64,000 nt of DNA from JBBDMC01 sp963826055 (GTDB taxonomy: Bacteria; Pseudomonadota; Alphaproteobacteria; Rhizobiales; Kaistiaceae), in NCBI GenBank assembly GCA_963826055.1, contig CAWGVO010000001.1, positions 106,803-170,802 on the forward strand, read 5' to 3'. The notes under the pieces are model-generated. The model had not been told where the DNA came from and did not search any database. It worked only from the letters and a program-made list of their open reading frames with translations. Positions within the stretch are counted from its first letter, which is position 1. Each line of letters opens with the position of its first letter. The translations under genes were made by a program, and so were the position numbers. Of this stretch, positions 9,911 to 19,057 are shown piece after piece.

Positions 9911-10234
9911 ATGGACGAGGTGTTCAAGGCCCTCGCCGACCCGACGCGGCGCGAGTTACTCGACAGGCTTCGCGCCGACAACGGCCAGACGCTCGGCGAA
10001 CTGTGCGAGCGGCTGGCCATGAGCCGGCAGGCGGTGACCAAGCATCTCAACATTCTGGAAGCAGCCAACCTGGTCGCGACCGTGCGCCGGGGTCGGGAGA
10101 AGCTGCACTACCTGAACCCGGCGCCGATCGGCGAGATCTACGACCGCTGGATCGGCAAGTACGACAAGGCACGCGTGGCGGCCCTCGCCGACTTGAAGCG
10201 TGCGCTCGAGGAGAAGGACGATGGCGAAACCTGA
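9911..10234 (+). CDS. ArsR/SmtB-family transcriptional repressor
   Basis: A 107-residue winged-helix repressor: MDEVFKALADPTRRELLDRL, then the recognition helix region MSRQAVTKHLNILEAANLV. No Cys metal site is visible, so it belongs to the non-metal ArsR group that travels with SRPBCC proteins. Its start is 7-12 bases after the -10, suggesting a leaderless transcript. The stop overlaps the next gene by 14 bases. Likely represses itself and the two SRPBCC genes through the GCAAC/GTTGC repeat at 9882-9897. The ligand is unknown. Confidence 0.9.
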   Translation: MDEVFKALADPTRRELLDRLRADNGQTLGELCERLAMSRQAVTKHLNILEAANLVATVRRGREKLHYLNPAPIGEIYDRWIGKYDKARVAALADLKRALEEKDDGET

Positions 10235-10646
10235 GCTAGTTTACGTGAACCGAATCCGGGCGACGCCGGACGCCGTGTGGCGGGCGCTGACCGACCCGGC
10301 CTTCACGGAACGCTACTGGTACGGCACCCGCGTCGAGTCGGACTGGCAGGTCGGCTCGCCGATTCTGTTCCGCAAACCGCAGGGCGAACCGGACACCGGC
10401 ACCGTGCTCATCGCCGACAAACCGCGCACCCTCTCCTTTTCCTGGCACGTCGCCTGGGGCGACTTCGCCAAAGAGAAAGACACCCGCGTGACCTTCACCA
10501 TCGAGCCAGACGGCGACGCCGTGAAGCTCACCCTCGTCCACGACGAATTTCAGGAGGGCAGCACCCTCAAGGAAACCATGGCGAAGGGCGGCTGGCCGCC
10601 GATCCTCGCCAATCTCGTCAAGATGCTCGAAGGAGACGCCAAATGA
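10221..10646 (+). CDS. SRPBCC (AHSA1-like) domain protein 1
   Basis: A 141-residue START/AHSA1-like fold protein with a hydrophobic ligand cavity. Family signs are VYVNRIRATPDAVWRALTDP near the N-terminus, RYWYGTRVESDWQVGSP, and GGWPPILANLVKML at the C-terminus. ATG at 10221 lies inside the arsR end, and the stop overlaps the next ATG (ATGA at 10643-10646), so the three genes form one operon. Function unknown; such pairs are often called activators of Hsp90 ATPase by homology, which is not evidence for that role. Confidence 0.87.
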   Translation: MAKPELVYVNRIRATPDAVWRALTDPAFTERYWYGTRVESDWQVGSPILFRKPQGEPDTGTVLIADKPRTLSFSWHVAWGDFAKEKDTRVTFTIEPDGDAVKLTLVHDEFQEGSTLKETMAKGGWPPILANLVKMLEGDAK

Positions 10647-11116
10647 GCAGCAGGTTCGTCTACGTCACCTACATCCGCACGACGCCGCAGAAGCTCTGGG
10701 AGGCTTTGCTGAAGCCCGAATTCACCCGCCAGTACTGGTTCGGCGTGACCCTCGAAAGCGACTGGAAGGTCGGATCGCCGTGGAAGATGGCTTACGCGGA
10801 CGGCAAGGTGACCGACAGCGGCGAGGTGCTGGAATCCGATCCGCCGAAGCGACTGGTGCTCAAGTGGCAGAACCAGTTCCCCGAGATGAAACCCGAAGGC
10901 TTCACCCGCTGCACCTTCGACATTTCCGAGGCGGGCGACCAGACGAAGCTGCAGGTGGTCCACGAGATCGACATGGACAACTCCAGGACGATCGCGGCGG
11001 TCAGCAACGGCTGGCCGATGGTGCTCTCCGGACTGAAGACGCTGCTTGAGACCGGCACCACCCTCGACATCCCGGCCAGGGGCGAATCGGGACGCCGCGC
11101 GCGGCAGTCCGCCTGA
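10643..11116 (+). CDS. SRPBCC (AHSA1-like) domain protein 2
   Basis: A 157-residue paralogue of the preceding protein (VYVTYIRTTPQKLWEALLKPEFTRQYWFG, then ESDWKVGSPW), about one third identical by eye over the aligned N-terminal half. It carries a longer, Arg-rich C-terminal tail. Translation is coupled to the upstream gene by an ATGA overlap. The tandem pair under one ArsR repressor suggests related or complementary ligands. No catalytic residues can be assigned. Confidence 0.87.
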   Translation: MSSRFVYVTYIRTTPQKLWEALLKPEFTRQYWFGVTLESDWKVGSPWKMAYADGKVTDSGEVLESDPPKRLVLKWQNQFPEMKPEGFTRCTFDISEAGDQTKLQVVHEIDMDNSRTIAAVSNGWPMVLSGLKTLLETGTTLDIPARGESGRRARQSA

Positions 11117-11127
11117 CGCGTCGGGGC

Positions 11128-11520
11128 CTAGGCCGTCGGCGTCCAGATGCCGGCAGCCGGAACCGCCTCGTCCATCCCCGGCCACGGCGGCATGGTGACG
11201 CCGACCGCTTCCAGCGCCGCACCGGCATCGGCCCGGAACTGGAAGACCGTGCCGACCGGGATCGAGATGGAGACGCCAGCCGCGACCGGCACGGTCTCCT
11301 CACGCCCTCCGGCCCGCCGCCACATCTCGCCGCGCCCGGCCGTGAAGTACCAGAGTTCGTCCACGGTCCGATGGACAACGGCCCTGGAAACCGCGCCTGC
11401 GGCAAGGCGGAAATGGGCCATACTGCCGCGCTCGCCGGCGGCGAGGAGGCGCACCTGCGAGCCGTCCGGCGCCATGACGTCGGGCTTCGCCGCCAGAGAC
11501 CGGGTGACGAAGGCTGCCAT
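11128..11520 (-). CDS. Cupin-domain protein
   Basis: A 130-residue single-domain cupin. The first conserved motif region reads AVVHRTVDELWYFTAGRGEMWR, with His and Glu as candidate metal ligands, and the second SISIPVGTVFQFRADAGAALEAV. ATG at 11518-11520 has GGAGGA about 8-10 bases upstream. It converges on the SRPBCC operon with an 11-base gap. Substrate and enzymatic role, if any, cannot be told. Confidence 0.82.
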   Translation of the reverse strand: MAAFVTRSLAAKPDVMAPDGSQVRLLAAGERGSMAHFRLAAGAVSRAVVHRTVDELWYFTAGRGEMWRRAGGREETVPVAAGVSISIPVGTVFQFRADAGAALEAVGVTMPPWPGMDEAVPAAGIWTPTA

Positions 11521-11629
11521 CTCGAAAATCCTCCACCGATGAGGGCCTGAATTTTTTTCGCCCCAGGCCGCGAAAGTTATTGATTGTGAAACCAAACAGA
11601 CCTAGTTACGCGGCTGCCCAAATTCGCAC

Positions 11630-11985
11630 GTGCCTGTGGTCGCACAAAGTCCGAGGGCGAAACACCGGGGTCAGGATCCCGGGAGCTTCGAAGGACGCGG
11701 CTTAAAGCAACGACGTAGCGGGCTTTTTTGGTCTCTGCCGGCTCTCCACAGGCCGGGGTTACTGAAGAGGCATCTACATCTTGCCGGGCGTGCGGAACGG
11801 GTTTCCCGCTCCAAGCGAAGGCAGCGAACAGACCGGACAGCCCTGTCCACTGTGCGACTGCCACCCGCAAAAACCAGCCGGCAAAGCGCCGGCAAACCGG
11901 GACGCCGAACGGCCGACCGATCGTCTCCACAGCGATCGCCGGCTCGCCAAGCACCCGGCGGTTTTAACCTTTGGAGCCGGGAGTG
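11630..11985 (+). ncRNA. Long structured leader upstream of ornithine decarboxylase (candidate speF-type RNA)
   Basis: The ~400 bases before the decarboxylase hold no convincing gene but contain several GC hairpins: CCGGC/GCCGG around 11738-11757, a CGCCGGC-rich fold near 11890, and AAAGC...GCTTTTTT near 11705-11733, which resembles an attenuator with a T-run. Alphaproteobacterial ornithine decarboxylase genes are known to carry a long conserved leader, the speF RNA motif; position and length here fit that. The assignment rests on context and visible folding, not on a covariance-model search. Boundaries are approximate. Confidence 0.55.
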
Positions 11986-11992
11986 CCCACCT

Positions 11993-13123
11993 ATGACCGA
12001 CCGCATCCGCGCGTTTCTCCGCGACCGACGACCTGACGGCCCCTGCCTCGTCGTCGACCTCGACATCGTTCGCGACAACTACCTCAACTTCGCCCGGTCG
12101 ATGCCCGACAGCCGCGTGTACTACGCGGTGAAGGCCAACCCGGCGCCCGAGGTGCTGAACCTGCTCGCCCAGCTTGGCTCCTCGTTCGACTGCGCCAGCA
12201 TCGCCGAGATCGAGATGGCGCTCGCCGCCGGCGCCACCGCCGACCGCATCTCCTACGGCAACACCATCAAGAAGGAGCGCGACATCGCCGCCGCCTACGC
12301 CCGCGGCGTGCGCCTGTTCGCCGTCGACGCCCGCGAGGAGGTCGACAAGATCGCCCGCACCGCCCCCGGCGCCAAGGTGTTCTGCCGCATCCTGTGCGAC
12401 GGCGCCGGCGCCGACTGGCCGCTGTCGCGCAAGTTCGGCTGCTCGCCCGAGTTCGCCATCGACATTCTCGAATATGCCTACGTCAAGGGCCTCGACGCCT
12501 ACGGCGTCTCCTTCCACGTCGGCTCGCAGCAGTCGAACCCCGGTGCCTGGGACGCGGCGCTGCAAGCCACCGCGGCGATCTTCCGCACGCTCTCCGAGCG
12601 CGGCATCCAGCTCCGCATGGTCAACCTCGGCGGCGGCTTCCCGGCGAAGTACCGCAAGGGCATCCCGCTGGTGAAGACCTACGGGCGCGCCATCCACTCG
12701 GCGCTGCGCAAGCACTTCGGCAACCGTATCCCCGAGACCATCATCGAGCCCGGCCGCGGCATGGTCGGCGACGCCGGCATCATCAAGGCCGAGGTCGTAC
12801 TGATCTCGAAGAAGGACGCCGACGACCCCGTCCGCTGGGTCTACCTCGACATCGGCAAGTTCGGCGGCCTCGCCGAGACGATGGAGGAGGCGATCCGCTA
12901 CCCGATCCGCACGCCGCACGACCGCGACGCCACCGGCCCCTGCGTGCTCGCCGGCCCCACCTGCGACTCCGCCGACGTCCTCTACGAGAAGACGCCGTAC
13001 GAGCTGCCGGTGTCGCTGTCGATCGGCGACGAGGTGCTGATCGAGGGTACGGGCGCCTACACCACGACCTATGCGTCGGTGGCCTTCAACGGCTTCGAGC
13101 CGCTGAAGTCGTACGTCATCTGA
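11993..13123 (+). CDS. Type III PLP-dependent ornithine/lysine decarboxylase
   Basis: Alanine-racemase-fold decarboxylase, 376 residues, making putrescine and/or cadaverine. Motifs in order: YYAVKANPAPEV with the PLP Lys near residue 47, SFHVGSQ, VNLGGGFP, IIEPGRGMVGDAG and the active-site loop GPTCDSADVLYE containing the Cys and Asp that bind the substrate amine. ATG at 11993 follows GGAGCCGGGAG. Only 7 bases separate it from the GNAT gene. The putrescine made here is the substrate of the homospermidine synthase 4.5 kb downstream. A long leader RNA suggests polyamine-responsive control. Confidence 0.92.
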   Translation: MTDRIRAFLRDRRPDGPCLVVDLDIVRDNYLNFARSMPDSRVYYAVKANPAPEVLNLLAQLGSSFDCASIAEIEMALAAGATADRISYGNTIKKERDIAAAYARGVRLFAVDAREEVDKIARTAPGAKVFCRILCDGAGADWPLSRKFGCSPEFAIDILEYAYVKGLDAYGVSFHVGSQQSNPGAWDAALQATAAIFRTLSERGIQLRMVNLGGGFPAKYRKGIPLVKTYGRAIHSALRKHFGNRIPETIIEPGRGMVGDAGIIKAEVVLISKKDADDPVRWVYLDIGKFGGLAETMEEAIRYPIRTPHDRDATGPCVLAGPTCDSADVLYEKTPYELPVSLSIGDEVLIEGTGAYTTTYASVAFNGFEPLKSYVI

Positions 13124-13130
13124 GGCGGCC

Positions 13131-13646
13131 ATGATCACGTTCGGATCGGAGGCGCCGGCCGATGTCGGCGCCCGCGAGGCGCTGCTCGACCGGGTGATGG
13201 GCCGCGAGCGCCTGTTCAAACCGTCGGAGCGGCTGCGGCGCGGCCGCGCGCCGGCGCGTGGGCTGTCGCTTGTCGCCCACGACGGCGGCGACCTCGTCGG
13301 CACCGTGCGCCTCTGGCACGTCGAGGCGGGCGGCGTCCCGGCCCTGCTGCTCGGACCGCTCGGCGTCGACTGTCGCTACCAGGGCACCGGCGTCGGCGCC
13401 GGGCTGATGCGCCTTGCGCTGACGCGCGCCGCCACGCTCGGCCACACCGGCGTCATCCTCGTCGGCGACCGCCCGTACTATGAGCGCTTCGGCTTCTCGC
13501 CTTCCCCGACCGAGGGTTTGCTCATGCCGGCGCCGGTCGATCGCGGCCGGTTCCTCGGGCTGGAACTCGCCGAAGGCGGGCTCGCGGCCGCAAGCGGCCT
13601 GGTCGTTGCGGCGGGCGAGCCGATCGAACAGCGGCTGGCGGCCTAG
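13131..13646 (+). CDS. GNAT-family N-acetyltransferase
   Basis: A 171-residue acetyltransferase of the YhbS type. The acetyl-CoA motif A is visible as LGPLGVDCRYQGTGVGAGLM, followed by GHTGVILVGDRPYYERFGFSPS. Placed 7 bases behind the decarboxylase and probably co-transcribed, which raises polyamine acetylation as a possibility. The family does not predict the acceptor, so this is only suggestive. Confidence 0.87.
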   Translation: MITFGSEAPADVGAREALLDRVMGRERLFKPSERLRRGRAPARGLSLVAHDGGDLVGTVRLWHVEAGGVPALLLGPLGVDCRYQGTGVGAGLMRLALTRAATLGHTGVILVGDRPYYERFGFSPSPTEGLLMPAPVDRGRFLGLELAEGGLAAASGLVVAAGEPIEQRLAA

Positions 13647-13704
13647 CCGCCAGCGCGCCCGACCGGATTACCTGCTACAATCCCGGCGCAGGAGGATCGC
13701 GGAA

Positions 13705-14097
13705 ATGCAGCGGCTTCTGTTTGCGGCGTCCCTTGCCCTCGTCGTCACCGGCGGGCCGGCGCGGGCCCAGTCGACGGACATGGCCAACACCACGTGGTAC
13801 GCGGTCAACGACGCCTGCTACGTCGACAGCATCGACTTTTACGACGACGGCACCGCCGACATTAACGACTTCGCCGACGACGACGCCGACACCGGGCAAT
13901 GGACCCTGGCGGGCGACCGGCTGACCATCGAATACGACAACTGGTACGGCGGCATCGAAGGCACCGTGCTGGACGGCGGCCGCATCGAGGCGACCGAGAC
14001 GTGGCAGGACGCCGACACCAACGAGATCCACCACGACCCGTGCATCTTCGAAATGGACGAGCCCGGCGGCGATTCTTCGCCGCCCGATCACGCCTGA
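13705..14097 (+). CDS. Small acidic secreted protein, unknown
   Basis: 130 residues with a signal peptide (MQRLLFAASLALVVTGGPARA) and an acidic mature part with several Asp-rich turns (DDGTADINDFADDDADTG). Two cysteines in the mature chain (in DACYVDS and DPCIFEM) could form one disulfide. The beta-rich pattern resembles small lipocalin-like or META-like modules, but no family is recognised. ATG at 13705 has GGAGG at 13691. Its last 10 bases overlap the end of the convergent M3 peptidase gene. Confidence 0.7.
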   Translation: MQRLLFAASLALVVTGGPARAQSTDMANTTWYAVNDACYVDSIDFYDDGTADINDFADDDADTGQWTLAGDRLTIEYDNWYGGIEGTVLDGGRIEATETWQDADTNEIHHDPCIFEMDEPGGDSSPPDHA

Positions 14098-16141
14098 GTG
14101 AGGCCCCGCTTCCTGAACAGCGCCTCGGGCGTCGGCAGCCGGCCGCGGAAGCCGGCGTAAGCCTCGGCCGGGTCGCGGCGGTTGCCGGCCGCGTAGACGA
14201 AGTCGCCAAGGCGCTGCGCCGTCGCCGGGTCGAAGGCATCGCCCGCCTCGCGGAAGGCGTCGAATGCGTCCGCGTCGAGGACCTCCGACCACAGGTAGCT
14301 GTAGTAACCCGCGGCGTAGTAGTCGCCGGAAAAGATGTGGCCGAAGTGCGGGGTGCGGTGACGCATCACGATGGTCTCCGGCATGCCGATGCGCTCCAGC
14401 GTCGCCTTCTCCTCGGCAACCACGTCGACGTTCTCCGTTTGCGGCAGCAGATGCAGGTCGAGATCGACCAGCGCCGAGGCGGTGTATTCGACCGTCGCCC
14501 AGCCCTGGTTGAACGTGCGCGCCGCGATCACCTTGTCGATCAGCGCCTGCGGCATCGCCTCGCCGGTCTCGGCGTGGATGGCGAAGCGCGCCAGCACCTC
14601 CGGCTGCTCCAGCCAGTGCTCGAAGAGCTGCGAGGGCAGTTCGACGAAATCGCGCGCGACGTGCGTGCCCGACAACAGCGGGTAGGTGACGTCCGACATC
14701 AGCCCGTGGAGCGCGTGGCCGAACTCGTGGAACAGCGTGCGCGCGTCATCGAACGACAGAAGCGTCGGCTGGCCCTCCGGCGCCTTGGCGAAGTTCATGA
14801 CGTTGACGACGATCGGGCGGATATCGCCGTCGAGCTTGTGCTGGTCGCGGAGCGCGCTCATCCACGCACCGCTCCGCTTGCCGGGCCGGGCGAAATAGTC
14901 GCCGAGGAAGACGCCGACCGGTTCGCCGACCGGCCCCGCTCACCCGCCAGACGCGCACATCGTCGTCGTAGAGCGGCAGGTCCGCCATCTCGTCGAACGT
15001 CAGGCCGAACAGCCGGTGCGCGGTGTCGAAAGCCGCGGCGATGACGTTGTCGAGCTGGAGGTAAGGCTTGAGTTCGCTCTCGTCGAAATCGAAGCGCTCC
15101 CTGCCGAGCTTCTCCGCGTAGAAGCGCCAGTCCCACGCGGCGAGCGGGAAGTTGTCGCCTTCCGCCGCCGCCAGCGTTTCGAGGTCGGCCTGCTCGGCCA
15201 GCGCCTTCCGCCGTCCCGCCGCCCAGACCGACTCCAGAAGTCCGCGCACCGCCTCCGGCGTCTTCGCCATGGTGTCGGCGAGCCGGTAGTGGGCGAACGA
15301 GGTGTAGCCGAGAAGCCGCGCCCGCTCGGCCCTCAGGCGGATCGCCTCACCGATCAGCGCCCGGTTGTCGGTGGCGCCGCCGCCCTCCCCGCGCGCGATC
15401 CACGCCGCGAACGCCTTCTCGCGGAGGTCGCGCCGCTTCGAGTAGCGGAGGAACGGGTCGATGCTCGAACGCCCGAGCGTGATGACGTGCTTGCCGGCGA
15501 GGCCGCGCTCGGCCGCCGCTTCCGCCGCAGCCGCGACGAGCCAGCCCGGCAGTCCGGCAAGATCGGCCTCGCCTTCGAGGACGAGGGTGAAGGCGTTCTC
15601 GTCGGCGAGCACGTTCTGGCTGAACCGGGTGCCGACCTCCGCCAGCCGCTCGCTGATTTCCGCCAGCCGCTTCTTGCCCGCCGCATCGACCGCCGCGCCG
15701 GCGCGCACGAAGTTGGTGTGCGTGCGCTCCAGAAGGCGGAGCGCCTCCGCGTCGAGACCGAGCGTCGCCCGCGCCTGCCAGAGCGCGTCGATGCGCGCGA
15801 AGAGCGCTTCGTCGAGCGTGATGGCGCTGCCGTGACGCGCGAGCAGCGGCGCCACCTCCCGCTCGACCGCCTGCAGCGCCTCGTTGCTGTCCGCGTGGGC
15901 GAGGTGGAAGAAGACGGCGGCGACCTTGCTCGAGCCCGAGACCGGAACGGTCCAGCGCGACGATGGTGTTGGCGAAGGTCGGCACGCCCGCCGCCTTGAT
16001 GGCATCGATCGCCGCCCGCTGTTCCGCCATCGCCGCGTCGAACGCCGGCCGGAAATGCTCCGGCCGGATACGGTCGAACGGCGGCAGGCCGAGGTTTTCG
16101 GTCCACGGCTCCAGCAGCGGGTTGTCAGGCAGTGCGGTCAT
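14088..16141 (-). CDS. M3-family oligopeptidase (two frameshifts)
   Basis: A zinc oligopeptidase of about 683 residues related to oligopeptidase A and Dcp, degrading peptides in the cytosol. The start MTALPDNPLLEPWTENLGLPPF is typical. The zinc motif is FHEFGHALHG (HExxH, near base 14725), followed by the downstream Glu region and YYAAGYYSYLWSEVLDADAF. The frame breaks near 15950 and 14930. In both places a single extra base at a C-G step splits otherwise continuous homology, and removing it restores the frame (GLGSSKV and GAVGEPVGVF). No signal peptide. Confidence 0.88.
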
Positions 16142-16203
16142 GCCGGCGGCTCCTCATGGCGGGCCACCGGTATATAGCGATCGCCGCTGCCGATGGGAGT
16201 GGC

Positions 16204-17470
16204 CTAGTCGGCCGCCGCCCCGCCGAGCCTCTGCACCATCACGGCCACCGCCGCGTCGCGCTGCGGGTCGCGGCCATCGGCGTAGCGCACGTCGAACGGC
16301 ACCGCGATGTCCGGCTGGATCGGGTTGCCCTCGATGCGCTTGCCGTCGACCTTGACGTCATCGACGCCGAGTTCGAGCAGGCTGCTGTCGGGCAGCAGGA
16401 AGGCCGTCGCCGCCACCACGTTGCCGGCGGTCGGCGAACCGACCAGCGGGACGCCGTTCTTGTTGAGGCCGTAGGCGAGCACTTCCATGCCGCTCCGCGT
16501 CCCCTCGTCGATGATGGCGACGACCGGCTTGTGCCAGCGATAGGTGATCGAAATAGCGACTTGCCGTCCCGTCCGATCACTTCCATGTCGGCGGCCCCGC
16601 CGACGAACGTCTCGGCCGCATCGCCCGGCGCGCCGCCCCAGCGGCTCCTGAGATCGAGGACCAGCCCGTCGATGTTGCTGAGCGCGCCCGTCGACAGCGC
16701 GTCGTAGAGGATGCCGGTGACCTGATCGCTGGTGTACATCCACAGGTGGATGTAGCCGATGCGGTGGCCGCCGGTGTCGAGTCGTCGCGATGCTGCCCGA
16801 GATGGCCTTGAGGTAGGTCTCGGTCGGCTGGATCGCCGCCACCCTGACCGGGATGTCGACCGGCGCCGCATCGGCGGTGTGCCGCACGCTCAGCGTCACC
16901 GTCTGGCCCGCCTTGCCCTGGAACGACCCGATCTCCGCGAACGGCTGGCCGTCGACCGCCATGACCTCGTCGCCGGCGAGCACGCCCGCCGCTTTCGCCG
17001 GTCCGCCGTCGTAGACGTCGGTGATGAAGCGGTGGCCGTCGATCTCGGCGCTCGCCACGCCGATGCCGGCGTAGTTCACCTCGCCCTCGGGCGGGAACAT
17101 GCGGCGCAGGTCGCGCCTCAGCGCGAAGCGAAAGACGTCGCTGAGGTCGTAGTAGTCGATCTGGTCGGGCGTGTAGCGGCCGGTGTGCGACGAGCCGAGC
17201 GCCTTCAGCGCGAAGTCGATCGCCTCACCGACCACCGACCGGGTCGGCGTTGGCAAGGTTCGGCATCTGGGCGACCACGGTAGCGGCCGCCTGGTTGAAC
17301 GCCGGCAGCGCCGCCGGCGAGAAGAAACGCTGGTTGACGATCTCGACCGTTCGGTCGAACACCGGGTTGCCGGATTTCGGCGCCTGGTCGGCCCACGCGC
17401 CGACGCCAGGCCCGAGGGACAACGGGACGACCAGAACCAGCGCGCGCAGCGCGCCCGTGCGTACCCACAT
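16204..17470 (-). CDS. S41-family serine peptidase with PDZ domain, periplasmic (three frameshifts)
   Basis: About 420 residues. N-terminal signal peptide (MWVRTGALRALVLVVPLSLGPGVGAWA), a helical region, a PDZ domain (AKAAGVLAGDEVMAVDGQPF) and a C-terminal tail-specific protease-like core (YIHLWMYTSDQV, LVLDLRSRWGGAPGDA, then EGTRSGMEVLAYGL with the likely catalytic Ser). The last conserved block is SPTAGNVVAATAFLLPDSSLL. Frameshifts lie near 17235, 16790 and 16560; the first two are extra bases at a C-G step, the third appears to be a missing base. Start ATG at 17468-17470 with GAGGAG upstream. Divergent from homospermidine synthase. Confidence 0.85.
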
Positions 17471-17611
17471 TTGACGGAATCTCCTCGCCGGTCGCCCGTC
17501 TGGCCCATCTACCGCCCGGCGGCGGGGGGTCAAGGGCGCCGTCGCCGGCCGGGTTGACTTCGCCGGCTCGGTTTCCGCCATCACCGGCGGTCCACGAACG
17601 GGGAGGCGCCG

Positions 17612-19051
17612 ATGGCCGACTGGCCGGTTTACGGGAAAATCGACGGGCCCATCGTCATGATCGGCTTCGGCTCGATCGGCAAGGGCACGCTGCCGCTGCT
17701 CGAGCGCCATTTCGAATTCGACAAATCGCGCATGGTCGTCATCGACCCCGACGATACCGACCGCGCCCTCCTCGACGAGCACGGCATCCGCTTCGTCCAC
17801 CAGGCGGTGACCCGCGAACGCTACCGCCACCTGCTGCAACCGCTGCTGACGGCCGGCAGCGGCACCGGCTTCTGCGTCAACCTCTCGGTCGACACCTCCT
17901 CGCTCGAAATCATGAAGCTCTGCCGCGAGCTCGGCGTCCCCTACATCGATACCGTGGTCGAGCCGTGGCCGGGCTTCTACTTCGACCGCACCGCCGGCGC
18001 CGAGGCGCGCACCAACAACGCGCTCCGCAACACGGTGCGCGAAGAGAAGGCGCGGAACCCCGGCGGCACCACCGCGGTCTCCTGCTGCGGCGCCAACCCC
18101 GGCATGGTGTCGTGGTTCGTCAAGCAGGCGCTGATCGACGTCGCCAATGCCGTCGGCCTCGATTTCGCCGAGCCGGCAGCCGGACGACCGCGCCGGCTGG
18201 GCCCGCCTCATGCGCGACGCCGGCGTCAAGGGCATCCACATCGCCGAGCGCGACACCCAGCGCGCCAGGGCCCCGAAGCCCATGAACGTGTTCGTCAACA
18301 CCTGGTCGGTGGAGGGCTTCATGTCGGAAGGCATGCAGCCCGCCGAGATGGGCTGGGGCACGCATGAGAAATGGCTGCCAGAGAACGGACGCCTGCATGA
18401 GATCGGGGCGAAGGCCGGCGCCTACCTTCTCCAGCCCGGCGCCAACACCCGCGTACGCTCGTGGTGCCCGACGCCGGGCCCGCAGTACGGCTTCCTCGTC
18501 ACCCACAACGAGTTCGATCTCGATCGCCGACTATTTCACGCTGAAGGACGGCGACAAGGTCGTCTACCGGCCGACCTGCCACTACGCCTACCACCCGGCC
18601 AACGATGCGGTGCTGTCGCTGCACGAGGTCTTCGGCTCGCGGCGAGCTGCACGAGAAGGACGAGCACATCCTCGACGAGAACGAGATCGTCGACGGCGTC
18701 GACGAGCTGGGCGTCCTCCTCTACGGCCACAAGAAGAACGCCTACTGGTACGGCTCCCAGCTCTCCATCGACGAGACCCGCGACCTCGCCCCCTACCAGA
18801 ACGCCACCGGCCTGCAGGTGACCTCCGCCGTGCTCGCCGGCATGGTGTGGGCGCTGGAGAACCCGAACGCCGGCATCGTCGAAGCCGACGAAATGGACTA
18901 TCGCCGCTGCCTCGAGGTGCAGTTGCCCTATCTCGGGCCGGTCAAGGGCTACTGGACCGACTGGACACCGCTCACCGGCCGCCCCGGCCTCTTCCCCGAG
19001 GACATCGACGAGAGCGACCCCTGGCAGTTCCGCAACGTGCTGGTGCGGTAG
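17612..19051 (+). CDS. hss: Homospermidine synthase (three frameshifts)
   Basis: Makes sym-homospermidine from two putrescines, or from putrescine and spermidine, with NAD+ as a recycled cofactor. About 479 residues, normal for the bacterial enzyme. It begins MADWPVYGKIDGPIVMIGFGSIGKGTLPLL with an NAD-binding GFGSIG, followed by FCVNLSVDTSSLEIM and VVEPWPGFYFD. After frameshifts near 18178, 18522 and 18638 the protein resumes with HIAERDTQ, VNTWSVEGFMSEG, YRPTCHYAYHPANDAVLS and LYGHKKNAYWYGSQLS. Each break is one surplus base. ATG at 17612 follows GGGAGG. Homospermidine is a common polyamine in Hyphomicrobiales. Confidence 0.92.
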
Positions 19052-19057
19052 GGGTGG

